DNA of 64,000 nt from JAEUMY01 sp033764435 (GCA_033764435.1 JANRIX010000054.1:186001-250000); one strand, 5' to 3'. Shown: positions 43,185-52,897, counted from the first letter of the stretch. The notes: a model not told the origin generated them from the letters alone. A program made the numbers and translations.

Positions 43185-46136
43185 ATGAGCAAAACCAAAC
43201 AGTCGACAACGGCGTTTGTGCAGAAGCCCAGCGTGCTCGCGACAGGATTCGCGCTCACGTTGATGATGGCCCAGTCGGCCTATGCGCAGCAGCCGGCTGC
43301 TGCGGCAAAAAAAGATGAAAAAGTCGACAAAATCGAAGTCACGGGAACCCGTATCCCCCCGCCGAACCTGGAAGGTGCCAGCCCCGTCACGGTGATTGAC
43401 GCGGCCGCAATCAAGGTCGACGGTCTCGTGCAGGTCGAAAATCTGCTGAACAATCTGCCGCAGGTGTTCGCTGCCCAGGGTAGCAATATTTCCAACGGCG
43501 CAACCGGCACTGCAACGGTGAACCTGCGCGGCCTCGGCACCGCCCGCACCCTGGTCTTGGTCAACGGTCGTCGCCTGCCCCCCGGCTCGCCGCGTATTTG
43601 GGCCGCCGACTTGAACCAGATTCCCGCAGCACTGGTGAAGCGGGTCGAAATCCTGACCGGCGGTGCTTCGTCAGTTTATGGCTCGGACGCTGTGGCGGGC
43701 GTGGTCAACTTCATCATGAACGACAAGTTTGAAGGCGTTCAGATCGATTTGAACCAGAGCGGCTACAACCACGAGCAGGGCAATTCCGTGTCATCGATTG
43801 TCGCGGGCCGCGCTGCAACCAACCCGGCGCAATTCAAGGTCCCTGGTGACAAGAGTTTTGACGGCAAGATCTTCGACATGAGCCTGACTCTGGGCTCCAG
43901 CTTCGATGGTGGCCGTGGACACGCAGTTGCGTTCCTGGGCTATCAAAAGGCTGACGCGCTGCTGCAATCCGAGCGTGACTATTCGGCTTGCGCACTTGGC
44001 TCCAACGCTGCAGGCTTCGTGTGCGGCGGCTCGGGCACCAACGCGACGGGTAATTTCATCCCGCTGAGTGGTGGTCTGGGTTCCTTCACGATTGCCGACT
44101 CGAACGGCACGACCCGTGCATTCAACGGCGCGCTGGATCAGTACAACTACGGACCGTTGAACTTCTTCCAGCGTCCGGCAGAGCGTCACACGTTCTCGAC
44201 CTTTGCGCACTATGACATCAACGACAAGGCTCGCGTCTACACGGAATTCAACTTCCATGATGATCGCAGCGTGGCCCAGATCGCGCCCTCCGGCATTTTC
44301 GGTCAGATCGCCACCGTGAGCTTTGACAACCCGTTGCTGACTGCGTCTTCACGTGCTGCACTGGGACTTACTGCCGCTGGCCAAACACGCGACGTGCTGA
44401 TCCTGCGTCGCAACGTTGAGGGCGGTCCCCGCCAAGATGATATCCGTCACACCTCATACCGCGGCGTGGCTGGCATCAAGGGTGAACTGGTCAAGAACTG
44501 GGATTACGACCTCTACGCTCAGCGAGGCGAGGTCATTTACCAGAGCACGTACAAGAACGAATTCTCAGTGGAGCGCACCTTGCGCGCACTGGACGTTGTG
44601 CGTGATCCGACAACGGGCGCCGCAGTTTGCCGTTCCGCGACCAACGGCACCGATGCATCCTGTGTGCCATTCAACCTGTGGCGGCTGGGCGGCATCACCC
44701 CTGACCAACTGGCATATATCCAAGGTCAGGGCTTCCAGCGCGGCTTCACTTCGCAGTCCATCGTCGGCGTCTCGCTGTCGTCGGATCTGGGCTACATGGG
44801 CTGGAAGCTGCCCGGCGCCAAGAACGGTGTCGGCGTTGCTTTCGGTGCCGAACGTCGTAGCGACCAGCTTGAGCTGGACACGGATCGCTCGTTCGAAACC
44901 GGCGATCTCGCTGGTCAGGGCGGCCCGACGATCGATGTGGGTGGCAAGGTCAAGGTGAAGGAGATCTTTGCCGAAGCTCGCGTGCCGATTCTGGAAGGCC
45001 AGCCGATGGCTGACTACCTGAACTTGTCCGCCTCCGTGCGTCGTTCCGACTACAACACGGGTGTCACGACTGACACGTGGGGTCTGGGTCTGGAATACGC
45101 ACCGGTCAAGGACTACCGCTTCCGCGGTTCCGTGTCCCGCGCTGTACGTGCACCGAACGTTGTGGAATTGTTTGCAGCCCAGGGTCTGGGTCTGTACGAC
45201 AACGACGCCGATCCTTGCGCCGGCGCCACGCCGCTGCGTTCCCTGGCTGACTGCCAACGCACCGGTGTGACCGCTGCCCAGTACGGCAACATCATCGACA
45301 ATCCGGCAGGTCAGTACAACGCACTGTTTGGCGGCAACCCGAACCTGAAGCCTGAGAAGGCCGACACGTTCACGCTGGGTCTGGTTGCAACCCCCTTCAA
45401 GAACTTCAGCGCAACGCTGGACTACTTCAAGGTGGAAGTGGATGACGTGGTGGGCACGGTGGCACCGACGATCACCCTGCAGCAATGTCTGGATACGGGT
45501 AGCCCTACGTTCTGCAGCCTGATCACGCGCGACCAGATTGGCTCCCTCTGGGCGCTGACGACGGCGCGCATCGTGTCGACGAACCAGAACATCGCCAGCT
45601 TGAAGACTGAGGGCTACGATATCGGTGCCAACTACTCCATGAAGCTGGATGGCGGCTGGGGCGGTCTGAATTTCAACATGACCGGCACTTACATGACCAA
45701 GTCCGAAGTCGAGCCTCTCAAGGGTCTCGGCAAGTACGACTGCGTCGGATTGTATGGGCCGAACTGTGGCACACCCACCCCGGAATGGCGTCACAAGTTC
45801 CGCGCCACCTGGAACACACCGTGGAATCTGGATCTGTCGCTGACTTGGCGCTACTTCGATGCCGTGCTGCTGGATCGCACGAGCTCGAATCCGCTGCTCC
45901 GTGGCACAGTGAACTCGGTTGATCGTGAGCTGGCTCAACAGAACTACATTGATCTGTCGGCTGCCTACAACATCAACAAGATGTTCACGGTGCGTGCAGG
46001 TATCAACAACATCACCGATCGTGATCCCCCGCTGTCGGCTCAAGTTGGCGCTGGCTTTGGCAACGGCAACACCTATCCGCAGGTGTATGACGCAGTCGGC
46101 CGTCGTATCTTCGTGAACTTCACTGCTAAGTTCTAA
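43185..46136 (+). CDS. TonB-dependent outer-membrane receptor 1
   Basis: A 983-residue receptor with signal peptide (cleavage near AYAQQ) and TonB-box-like start KVDKIEVTGTRIP. The plug domain has LRGLGTARTLVLVNGRR and GGASSVYGSDAVAGVVNFI; the beta-barrel ends with aromatic Phe (FTAKF). It belongs to the large receptors with four or more extracellular Cys-containing loops (CALGSNAAGFVC, CQRTG). The ligand is unknown. A strong terminator follows. Confidence 0.92.
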   Translation: MSKTKQSTTAFVQKPSVLATGFALTLMMAQSAYAQQPAAAAKKDEKVDKIEVTGTRIPPPNLEGASPVTVIDAAAIKVDGLVQVENLLNNLPQVFAAQGSNISNGATGTATVNLRGLGTARTLVLVNGRRLPPGSPRIWAADLNQIPAALVKRVEILTGGASSVYGSDAVAGVVNFIMNDKFEGVQIDLNQSGYNHEQGNSVSSIVAGRAATNPAQFKVPGDKSFDGKIFDMSLTLGSSFDGGRGHAVAFLGYQKADALLQSERDYSACALGSNAAGFVCGGSGTNATGNFIPLSGGLGSFTIADSNGTTRAFNGALDQYNYGPLNFFQRPAERHTFSTFAHYDINDKARVYTEFNFHDDRSVAQIAPSGIFGQIATVSFDNPLLTASSRAALGLTAAGQTRDVLILRRNVEGGPRQDDIRHTSYRGVAGIKGELVKNWDYDLYAQRGEVIYQSTYKNEFSVERTLRALDVVRDPTTGAAVCRSATNGTDASCVPFNLWRLGGITPDQLAYIQGQGFQRGFTSQSIVGVSLSSDLGYMGWKLPGAKNGVGVAFGAERRSDQLELDTDRSFETGDLAGQGGPTIDVGGKVKVKEIFAEARVPILEGQPMADYLNLSASVRRSDYNTGVTTDTWGLGLEYAPVKDYRFRGSVSRAVRAPNVVELFAAQGLGLYDNDADPCAGATPLRSLADCQRTGVTAAQYGNIIDNPAGQYNALFGGNPNLKPEKADTFTLGLVATPFKNFSATLDYFKVEVDDVVGTVAPTITLQQCLDTGSPTFCSLITRDQIGSLWALTTARIVSTNQNIASLKTEGYDIGANYSMKLDGGWGGLNFNMTGTYMTKSEVEPLKGLGKYDCVGLYGPNCGTPTPEWRHKFRATWNTPWNLDLSLTWRYFDAVLLDRTSSNPLLRGTVNSVDRELAQQNYIDLSAAYNINKMFTVRAGINNITDRDPPLSAQVGAGFGNGNTYPQVYDAVGRRIFVNFTAKF

Positions 46137-46164
46137 AGCTACGAGCACCACATTGTCAGAATGA

Positions 46165-46195
46165 AACGGCGGGCCGCGAGGCCCGCCGTTTTTTT
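46165..46195 (+). terminator. Rho-independent terminator of receptor gene 1
   Basis: An 11-bp stem (46165-46175 with 46180-46190, loop GCGA) followed by seven T in all, counting the last two stem bases. Confidence 0.92.
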
Positions 46196-46271
46196 ATGTC
46201 TGACGATCACGCGGAATGCACTCAGCCGTCCGGGTCACGGCTTTGTTGAGTTGCTGCGTGGGCCGCGGCGA

Positions 46272-47564
46272 CTAGAGTTCGTAGATCGAGAGGTCGCCGG
46301 TGAATCGGTTTACCGATGACATCAATTCCGTGATGAGCTGGCGCTCACCCAAGTCCAGGTCGGGATGCCAAACGTCAAACATGAGAATCACGCGCATCTT
46401 GTCGGACATGTTCCAAGCCTCATGTTCGACCGTGTCATCGAACACCCAGGCTTGGCCTGGCACCCATTCCCGCGTCGTGTTGCCTACTCGGAAACCGCAA
46501 CGCTCGGGAATGATGAGGGGTACGTGAGTGATCAGCCGGGTGTTGCTGACGCCGACATGCGCGGGAATGCGCGTGCGCGGCTTGAGAATCGAAAACATAG
46601 CCGCGGGCGTGCGTCCCGGCTGCTCGGGCTGCGGTGCCTTGGATAGTAGTTCCATCGTGACCGGACACTTGCGGGCGTGATCCTCAACGATCATCCCGGC
46701 CTGCTTAAGGTGATAGGCACTCCAGTTTGGCGAGTTGTTGAGCTCGGCGAACTGATTGACCGGCGACCCCGGCGGGTAAGTCAGATAGGGCACGAAGCCT
46801 TCCTCGGACTGCAAGACCTGAAGGAACTCTTCACGGACTTCATCCGTACGCGCCTCGAACTGATCCAGCCATGCAAAGCGGCTGCGGTCAAAGAATTCAA
46901 CAGGCACGAGGCCGGGGTAGTGGAAGACCATGGATTGCGAGTCATAGCGCCGCTTGCGCCCGGTCATGATGTCCACTGCGAGCATGAACCGCTCTCGCTC
47001 TCGCGCTGACAAAGCATCAACCTGGTCGGTGAGTCGATCGTCAAGGAACTTGCCAAACTCCCGGTTGTACGCATCCCGATACTGCATCCCGTGGATGACT
47101 GCGGATCGCAGGTCCGGGCTGAGCTGATCGATGGGTGGGGCGACAGCTGCCACTGCACCATGAGCCACTGCTGCCTTGTGTCGATCGCCCTGGCGCTCCA
47201 GCATTCGAGCCTTGCAGATCAAGGCAATGAGATGCGTGGGTTCCAGAATCAGTGCCTGCTGAATGGCCTGCGCTTCACCCTGTTCATCTTCCAACTGTGC
47301 GCAGGCTTGCGCCGCATTGATCCAGTGCAGTGGATTGGGGTGCAACTTGGCCAATTTCTCGAAACGATCACGCGCCTGCGAATATTCGCGAGCGCGCATT
47401 GCACATTGCGCGGCAACCTCCAGCGCCAATGCATTCTCGGGGTGATGCTCCAGCAATGTGTTGGCGATCGACTTTGCACGGGCTTCGTGGCCCTGCATCA
47501 GTGCGGATTGGATCTCGCGTTCAAGCTGGCTGCTGGAGAGTTGCGCTGCAGGATGATGTTGCAT
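46272..47564 (-). CDS. TPR protein with C-terminal aspartyl/asparaginyl beta-hydroxylase domain (A)
   Basis: A 430-residue protein. The N-terminal 140 residues are TPR-like helices (ALALEVAAQCAMRAREYSQA, RFEKLAKLHPNPLHWINAAQ). The C-terminal domain is of the PF05118 type: SNTRLITHVPLIIPERCGFR, FDDTVEHEAWN, MFDVWHPDL. The histidines in THVPL and VEHEAW correspond to the two iron ligands of ASPH-type 2OG oxygenases. It is the last gene in the group downstream of receptor 2. One palindrome is read as EYS. Confidence 0.85.
   Translation of the reverse strand: MQHHPAAQLSSSQLEREIQSALMQGHEARAKSIANTLLEHHPENALALEVAAQCAMRAREYSQARDRFEKLAKLHPNPLHWINAAQACAQLEDEQGEAQAIQQALILEPTHLIALICKARMLERQGDRHKAAVAHGAVAAVAPPIDQLSPDLRSAVIHGMQYRDAYNREFGKFLDDRLTDQVDALSARERERFMLAVDIMTGRKRRYDSQSMVFHYPGLVPVEFFDRSRFAWLDQFEARTDEVREEFLQVLQSEEGFVPYLTYPPGSPVNQFAELNNSPNWSAYHLKQAGMIVEDHARKCPVTMELLSKAPQPEQPGRTPAAMFSILKPRTRIPAHVGVSNTRLITHVPLIIPERCGFRVGNTTREWVPGQAWVFDDTVEHEAWNMSDKMRVILMFDVWHPDLDLGERQLITELMSSVNRFTGDLSIYEL
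47378..47389. repeat. GCGAATATTCGC palindrome, copy 20
   Basis: Perfect copy in hydroxylase A, read as EYS (AREYSQ), within a TPR helix. Confidence 0.95.
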
Positions 47565-47632
47565 AGGGGACTCCGGACGGCTGATGGTGTGAATTGGTGT
47601 TTTGGCGCCCTTGACGTGCGCAAATAGCAGGC

Positions 47633-48574
47633 TTAGTGCCTGCGTGTGGCGATGAGGGACCAGGCTACCGGTCGCCCATCATCCAGGATCGGTTCGACGG
47701 CCACTACGGTCAGCCCCTGTTCTGCAAACCGGTTCTGCGCATCTTGAAGACTTTCAACCGAGAGGGCGGCTTCAATCATCCACCGGGTGCGGGCGGCATA
47801 GCTTTCGACAGATCCGGACATCCGGGTGCACCACACGCCGACCTCGTCGCGATCGTATCGCGACAGATTTTCATGCAGCGTGGCGACCTCGCGATACAGA
47901 CGCAAAAGCGAGCCCGCCGCGATGTCGGGACCATGCTGGTGCAGCACGGCTTCGGTGCCCTTTACCGCCTGGATGAATGCGTTGCGGATATGGATGTCGC
48001 GATCGTTCGCGGCAAACCGGGCAAATGCTGGCAGCAGTTGACAGGCCTGAAAGGCTTCCACTGCCGCAAGAATGGACGTGTTCTCCTGGTGCAGTGCACC
48101 CCCGCTGTGGTGCATGGCCAGCGCCACGGTGCCGCCCGGCGCGATGACGCGGGCACACTCATCCAAAGCGTGCGGCCCCGCATATTCGACACCAAACTGG
48201 CTGATCACCACGTCCATGCACTGATTGGCGAAGGGCAGTCGAGCTGCGTCGCAGCGCACTGCATGGTCACAATTCCGAGACTGGAGTTGCCGGGCGGCGT
48301 CCTGTGAAAGGTCGCACGCGATGACCGCGGGAGGGGTGGTGCGATGCTGCTGCAGATAGGCAGTCAGTCTTGCGCTCAAGTCGCCATTCCCCGCCGCGAT
48401 GTCCAAGCATGGCAAATCCCTGAGGTTCGGAGCCAGCTCGCCAAATATGCGGTCCCAATGCATGTTCAGTATCGCTGTGAGCCTACCCTGTGCCGCATAC
48501 GCGGGTTGGGCGTGCTCGCGGGACCAATAGTGTTCCCACGCGGCGCGATTGGATGCATCCGATCGCTTAGTCAT
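47633..48574 (-). CDS. SAM-dependent methyltransferase
   Basis: A 313-residue class I methyltransferase. Motif I is CLDIAAGNGDLSARL, and the later blocks are DAARLPFANQCMDVVISQFG and IAPGGTVALAMHHSGG. GAGG lies six bases before ATG 48574, and the gene starts 7 bp after hydroxylase B ends. It is sandwiched between two hydroxylase genes, which suggests a shared substrate. The substrate cannot be read from sequence. Confidence 0.85.
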   Translation of the reverse strand: MTKRSDASNRAAWEHYWSREHAQPAYAAQGRLTAILNMHWDRIFGELAPNLRDLPCLDIAAGNGDLSARLTAYLQQHRTTPPAVIACDLSQDAARQLQSRNCDHAVRCDAARLPFANQCMDVVISQFGVEYAGPHALDECARVIAPGGTVALAMHHSGGALHQENTSILAAVEAFQACQLLPAFARFAANDRDIHIRNAFIQAVKGTEAVLHQHGPDIAAGSLLRLYREVATLHENLSRYDRDEVGVWCTRMSGSVESYAARTRWMIEAALSVESLQDAQNRFAEQGLTVVAVEPILDDGRPVAWSLIATRRH

Positions 48575-48581
48575 CGGGACC

Positions 48582-49751
48582 TCAGATGTCCCAACTGGGT
48601 GCGTTCTGGCTTGCTCCATCGAGTCCCCTGAACAGGGACTGAATTGCACGCCGTTCAACCTCGCTCAGCTCCGGACGCCACACTTCGAAGAGCAGAATGA
48701 TCCGCGTTTCGTTGCTGCGGTTCCAGGCCTCGTGCTCGATCGAATCGTCGAACAGCCACGCCTTGCCCTGCGTCCACTCGCGTGTCTCGTTGCCGACGCG
48801 CAGAAAGCATCCGCTTGGTGTGACCACGGGCAGATGGCCGATGAGACGAATATTCGCGAGTCCGCAGTGGGACGGAATGTGCGCGCCAGGTTTGAGCAGC
48901 GAGAAGAGTACCGAGGGCGAGCGCCGGGGCAATTCGCAGAGAGGCAATGCCTGAATGGCTGCCATGGTTGCGGGGCAGCGTGCCGCGATGTCGCCCACTA
49001 CTTGGCCATTGCGTATGAGGTAGCAAGCGCTCCAGTCGGGATTGTCTGTCATGCCGTCTTGCGTCTTGCGCGGACGGTCGGGATCGGACTGCAGGTAGGG
49101 CTGAAATGCCGAGGCGTCCTGCAACAGCCTGACCGCCTCTTCGCGAATATTCGCGCACTGGGCCTCCAGCGGGGCTACCCAGTCAAAGGATTCAGTTGGA
49201 AAGAACTGTCGCTGGGGAAGCCCGGGGTAGTAGTAATAGCGCGGCGACTGCAAGTAAATCTGCCGGCGTCCGAACAGGATATCCAGGGACTGGGTGAAGA
49301 GTGCCAATTGCTCATCGGCATTCGTGTCAGCGTGCCCGATCGACTCGCGTACGTGATTCTCGAGCTGCCCGGAAAACTGCGCGCAGAAGTTCCGTGCCTT
49401 CGTCACTTCTGCAGCAAGCGCAGCCGGCAGTGCGCCATGCTGATCGGCGATGCGCAAGGCGTTCATGAGATAGCTCAGGGCAGCCACGCGGTCGCCTTGC
49501 GAGGCGAGATGTTCGCCCTGCAGTAGATTTCCCCATAGGTTGCCTGGGTCCTGAGCCAGCAGGCTGCGCACGGACTCGGCAAGCAGCTCCGTTCTGCCCA
49601 ATGCTCGAGCGGCCAAAGCGCTGGCGATCAACCATGGTGTCCTGTGCCCGCCTTCTGACGAAAGCGCGGACAAGGCAGCCAGTGCCTCCTCCGGTTTGCC
49701 GGCGGCAATGAGGTCAAAGGCAAGCGAGGGCGATGAGGGGTGCGCCGACAT
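48582..49751 (-). CDS. TPR protein with C-terminal aspartyl/asparaginyl beta-hydroxylase domain (B)
   Basis: A 389-residue paralogue of the protein at 46272-47564. The helical TPR-like N-terminus (LAFDLIAAGKPEEALAALSA) leads to PF05118 blocks LANIRLIGHLPVV, FDDSIEHEAWN and FEVWRPEL; the iron-binding histidines are kept and the usual WHPEL is WRPEL. AGGA lies about seven bases before ATG 49751. It follows receptor 2 by about 80 bp with a stem-loop between. It carries one perfect palindrome and one single-mismatch copy (48846-48857), both read as ANIR. Confidence 0.85.
   Translation of the reverse strand: MSAHPSSPSLAFDLIAAGKPEEALAALSALSSEGGHRTPWLIASALAARALGRTELLAESVRSLLAQDPGNLWGNLLQGEHLASQGDRVAALSYLMNALRIADQHGALPAALAAEVTKARNFCAQFSGQLENHVRESIGHADTNADEQLALFTQSLDILFGRRQIYLQSPRYYYYPGLPQRQFFPTESFDWVAPLEAQCANIREEAVRLLQDASAFQPYLQSDPDRPRKTQDGMTDNPDWSACYLIRNGQVVGDIAARCPATMAAIQALPLCELPRRSPSVLFSLLKPGAHIPSHCGLANIRLIGHLPVVTPSGCFLRVGNETREWTQGKAWLFDDSIEHEAWNRSNETRIILLFEVWRPELSEVERRAIQSLFRGLDGASQNAPSWDI
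49143..49154. repeat. GCGAATATTCGC palindrome, copy 21
   Basis: Perfect copy in hydroxylase B, read as ANIR (CANIREE). Confidence 0.95.
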
Positions 49752-49787
49752 TGTGGATTCCTGATGGGCATCCTGCCACAAATGAAA

Positions 49788-49807
49788 CGGGGGGCCGAAG
49801 CCCCCCG
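49788..49807 (-). terminator. Stem-loop after receptor gene 2, possible attenuator
   Basis: An 8-bp G/C stem (49788-49795 with 49800-49807, loop CGAA). Only TTT follows on the minus strand, so it may be a partial terminator or mRNA stabiliser that lowers expression of the hydroxylase genes relative to the receptor. Confidence 0.55.
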
Positions 49808-49834
49808 CCGACTACATGCTGCAACAACCTGTGA

Positions 49835-52591
49835 TCAGAACTCGTAGCGAGCGTTGAGCACGAAGTTGCGGCCCCAAGGCTGGTACCACACGATGTTGAA
49901 CGGACGGGCCAGCGGGTCATCCGAGGGCTTCGAGTTGGCGACGTTACGGATGGTGCCCGTCAGCGTCAGCTTCTTGAAACCACGGTAGGACGTGCCGACG
50001 TCAACCGTCACATACTCCTTCACGCGGCAGATGCCCAGATACGTGCCGTTCGGGTTCGCGCAATCCCGGATCGCTGCCTGGCCCGCTGCCGAGTTGACCT
50101 CGGGGTTGGAGAACGGCTTGTAGCCGTCCAGCCAGTTCACGTTCAGGGTGTTGACCCAGTTGCCGATCTCCCAGGAGTTCAGAAGCTGGGCACGGTTTTC
50201 CGGGGCATTGCGGAAGCCACCGAAGCTCGTCAGACGAGCACCCGGCGCACCAGATCCGCGCTGATCGATGTAGTGGGAGAACAGCAGACGGCTGTTCAGC
50301 TTGCCCCAGCTACCCAGTGCAAAGCGGATGCGTGCATCCACGTCGATACCCTTGACACGAGTTTCGCCGAGGTTGTCGTAACCGGTGCTGACGAACAGGA
50401 TGGCGCCCGGATCGTTGGGAACCTGGGTGCTCGTGTTGGTCGGGTCACGCACAACGCGGTTGGCATAACGCGGGTCGGTCGAGCCTTCGTTCAACAGGAT
50501 CTCGTTCAGCGACAGGAACGTGATCTCGTTGCGACGAGAGATCGAGTAGTAGTCGACGCTCAGGTTGGTGTTGTCGGTCGGCTCCAGAACGATACCGGCG
50601 GTATAGGACATCGCCTTTTCCGGACGCACCAGCGGGTTGGCAACGATCAGGCCAGGAATGGACAGACCGCAACCAATCGTGATGGTCGGACGCAGACAGC
50701 GACGTGGATCATCCACGCCATTGAAGAAGCCGGACGTGGCCGAACGGGTGATTTCAACCAGTGACGGCGCACGGAAGCCGCTGGCATAGGAAGCACGCCA
50801 CTTGATCTTCGGCGTCATGGCCCAAGAAGCTGCGATCTTCGGCGTGAAGGAGCTGCCGTAGTCGGAGTAGCGGTCATAACGCGCTGCCAGCTGCATTTCC
50901 ACCGTCTTGGTGAACGGCAGGGCCAGTTCAGCAAAGAGTGTCGTCACATTCCGCGAGCCATTCACGGTCGCCACGCCGCGGCCGAACACTTCGCCGCGAG
51001 TCTTCTCTTCCTGGGGCACCACGCTGCGCTCTTCACGACGGTACTCGAAGCCGGTGGCCATTCCGATCGGGCCGCCAGCCAGCGTGCCGACTTCACCGGA
51101 CGCCTTGATGTCGAAAATCGAGAACTCGGATTCAGCCTTGTCGCGTGCGTTGATGCGCAGCGAGTCAGGCGTCACCGTGCCGCCGGTCGGATTTGCGAAA
51201 TTGAAGCCGCCGCCGGTGATGCCAGCCACGAGCTGCGAATAGCGCAATTCGTTATAGTTGAAATTGTCGATTTCCGACTTGTTGTAGAGGAAGGACGTGT
51301 CGATATCGAACTTACCAACCACGGTCTTCATGCCCACAACAGTGCGAAGAGTTTCACTCTCAGTTGCGTTGTCCTGGCGACCAACAGAATCCATGCGACC
51401 GCGGAAGCGCACCGTGGTGGAATACGGATTGTTTGGATGACCAACCGGCAGTACCTGGGGCGCGGCGTTCAGCGCACCAGTTGAGGGGTTAAACGTGCCG
51501 CCGGTACCGAAGCCTACTACCCTCGGGAAGCCTTGGAAGAAGGTATCCTGCTTGACCAGACTGGCTTCCGCATAGAGCGACGTGTTAGCCGTCATGTCAA
51601 ACGTGCCGCGCAGAAACACGCTCTGGCGCTCGATATCTGGAGAAACCAGGCCATCCGAAACAACGTCATATGCACAGACAGAGCCGGCGCCTGGCGTCAA
51701 TCCCAACAGGTTAAAGCCCTCGAAGTTCCAGGGACGCACCAGATCGGCTGGGCAGCCAGCACCCGGCACACCCACCGCAGAGGTGACTCCGTTGACAGGC
51801 TGGACGGTGACGTACGTAAGGAAGGGAGAAAAGGCACTCGTAAACGGAATGCCCGTGCCGTACACGCGACGGTATGAGTCGCGATTCAGGTAGCTGTCAA
51901 TCTGCTTGAAGAAGACCGGATCCTGCTGGAAGATTTCAAAGTTACCGAACAGGTTGTAACGGTCCTTGCCCAGATCGCCGATACCGAAGCTGCCGGCAAT
52001 TGTCTGGTTCTTCCAGACATTGTCGAAATTGCGGAATCCGGACACATCCAGTTGCGCGCCGCGATAATCTTTCTTCAGGATGATGTTGATCACGCCTGCG
52101 ATGGCCTCGGAGCCGTAAATGGCCGATGCACCGTCTTTCAGGATCTCGATGCGCTCGATGGTATTGAGCGGAATGGAGTTCAGGTTCACCACGCCACTCT
52201 GGCCGAAGTTCGGGTCAGCGAGGCCGTAAGGGGCAATGCGGCGACCGTTCAGCAGCACCAGCGTCGCAGTGGAACCCAGGCCGCGAAGCGATGCGGTTGC
52301 CGCACCCGCAGAGAAGCTGCCGGAACCACTCAATTCGGTCAGGCCACCTGCGGCATTGATCGGCAGCTCACGGAGCAATTCGGTGACGGTCTGTCTTCCC
52401 GAGCGCTTGATCTCGTCAGCCGTGATGATCTGAATCGGGGCAGCGGTCTCGGTATCAACGCGCTTGATGTTTGTACCCGTCACTTCGATCTTTTCGACCT
52501 TGCCTTGCTGGGCAAAGGCGGGCGAGGCAATCAGCGCCACGCCGATCACGCCCAATACCGCTTGTGGCAGCATTTTCTTCTTTGCTTTCAT
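49835..52591 (-). CDS. TonB-dependent outer-membrane receptor 2
   Basis: A 918-residue receptor with signal (SPAFAQQ) and plug (KIEVTGTNIKRVDTE, LRGLGSTATLVLLNGRR, DGASAIYGSEAIAGVINIIL). The barrel ends with NFVLNARYEF. The SPIQ-like segment (AAPIQIITADEIK) is typical of receptors of the larger iron-independent family. The gene is GAGGGG-preceded at ATG 52591. The ligand is not known; the genes downstream encode two hydroxylases and a methyltransferase. Confidence 0.92.
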   Translation of the reverse strand: MKAKKKMLPQAVLGVIGVALIASPAFAQQGKVEKIEVTGTNIKRVDTETAAPIQIITADEIKRSGRQTVTELLRELPINAAGGLTELSGSGSFSAGAATASLRGLGSTATLVLLNGRRIAPYGLADPNFGQSGVVNLNSIPLNTIERIEILKDGASAIYGSEAIAGVINIILKKDYRGAQLDVSGFRNFDNVWKNQTIAGSFGIGDLGKDRYNLFGNFEIFQQDPVFFKQIDSYLNRDSYRRVYGTGIPFTSAFSPFLTYVTVQPVNGVTSAVGVPGAGCPADLVRPWNFEGFNLLGLTPGAGSVCAYDVVSDGLVSPDIERQSVFLRGTFDMTANTSLYAEASLVKQDTFFQGFPRVVGFGTGGTFNPSTGALNAAPQVLPVGHPNNPYSTTVRFRGRMDSVGRQDNATESETLRTVVGMKTVVGKFDIDTSFLYNKSEIDNFNYNELRYSQLVAGITGGGFNFANPTGGTVTPDSLRINARDKAESEFSIFDIKASGEVGTLAGGPIGMATGFEYRREERSVVPQEEKTRGEVFGRGVATVNGSRNVTTLFAELALPFTKTVEMQLAARYDRYSDYGSSFTPKIAASWAMTPKIKWRASYASGFRAPSLVEITRSATSGFFNGVDDPRRCLRPTITIGCGLSIPGLIVANPLVRPEKAMSYTAGIVLEPTDNTNLSVDYYSISRRNEITFLSLNEILLNEGSTDPRYANRVVRDPTNTSTQVPNDPGAILFVSTGYDNLGETRVKGIDVDARIRFALGSWGKLNSRLLFSHYIDQRGSGAPGARLTSFGGFRNAPENRAQLLNSWEIGNWVNTLNVNWLDGYKPFSNPEVNSAAGQAAIRDCANPNGTYLGICRVKEYVTVDVGTSYRGFKKLTLTGTIRNVANSKPSDDPLARPFNIVWYQPWGRNFVLNARYEF

Positions 52592-52677
52592 TGAGTTACC
52601 CCTCTAATGTGGTGTTCAGGAAAATTTGATACAGATTGCTTCGCAACCTGTAGAGAATACCTGTGGCATTGGTTGAG

Positions 52678-52717
52678 TCGCAACCGAATGTTGCGATTTG
52701 TTGCGTCGCTGCAACAG
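52678..52717. promoter_or_regulatory. Two adjacent inverted repeats, candidate operator of receptor gene 2
   Basis: TCGCAAC-CGAAT-GTTGCGA at 52678-52696 and TTGTTGC-GTCGCT-GCAACAG at 52698-52717. The second shares the TTGTTGC-N6-GCAACA pattern found upstream of receptor 1. Confidence 0.5.
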
Positions 52718-52897
52718 TTCTTTGCCACATGGGCTCAAGTGGCATGCGGGGTCAGTATTGGTGGCAAACCCAGGTGCTTCTGCCGGGATCGTTCGGCCCG
52801 TTGATGGAGGCTTCCCACCAGCCTGGGGGCGGGCGGGCTCTCTGGATGCGCCTGTCCGCCTGTTCGCAGGATTAATTGCATGGTCAGGCGAAATTCT

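Noticed and set aside
44565..46151. 528-codon minus-strand frame opposite receptor 1
   Set aside because: It is antisense to a complete TonB-dependent receptor with no recognisable motif of its own.
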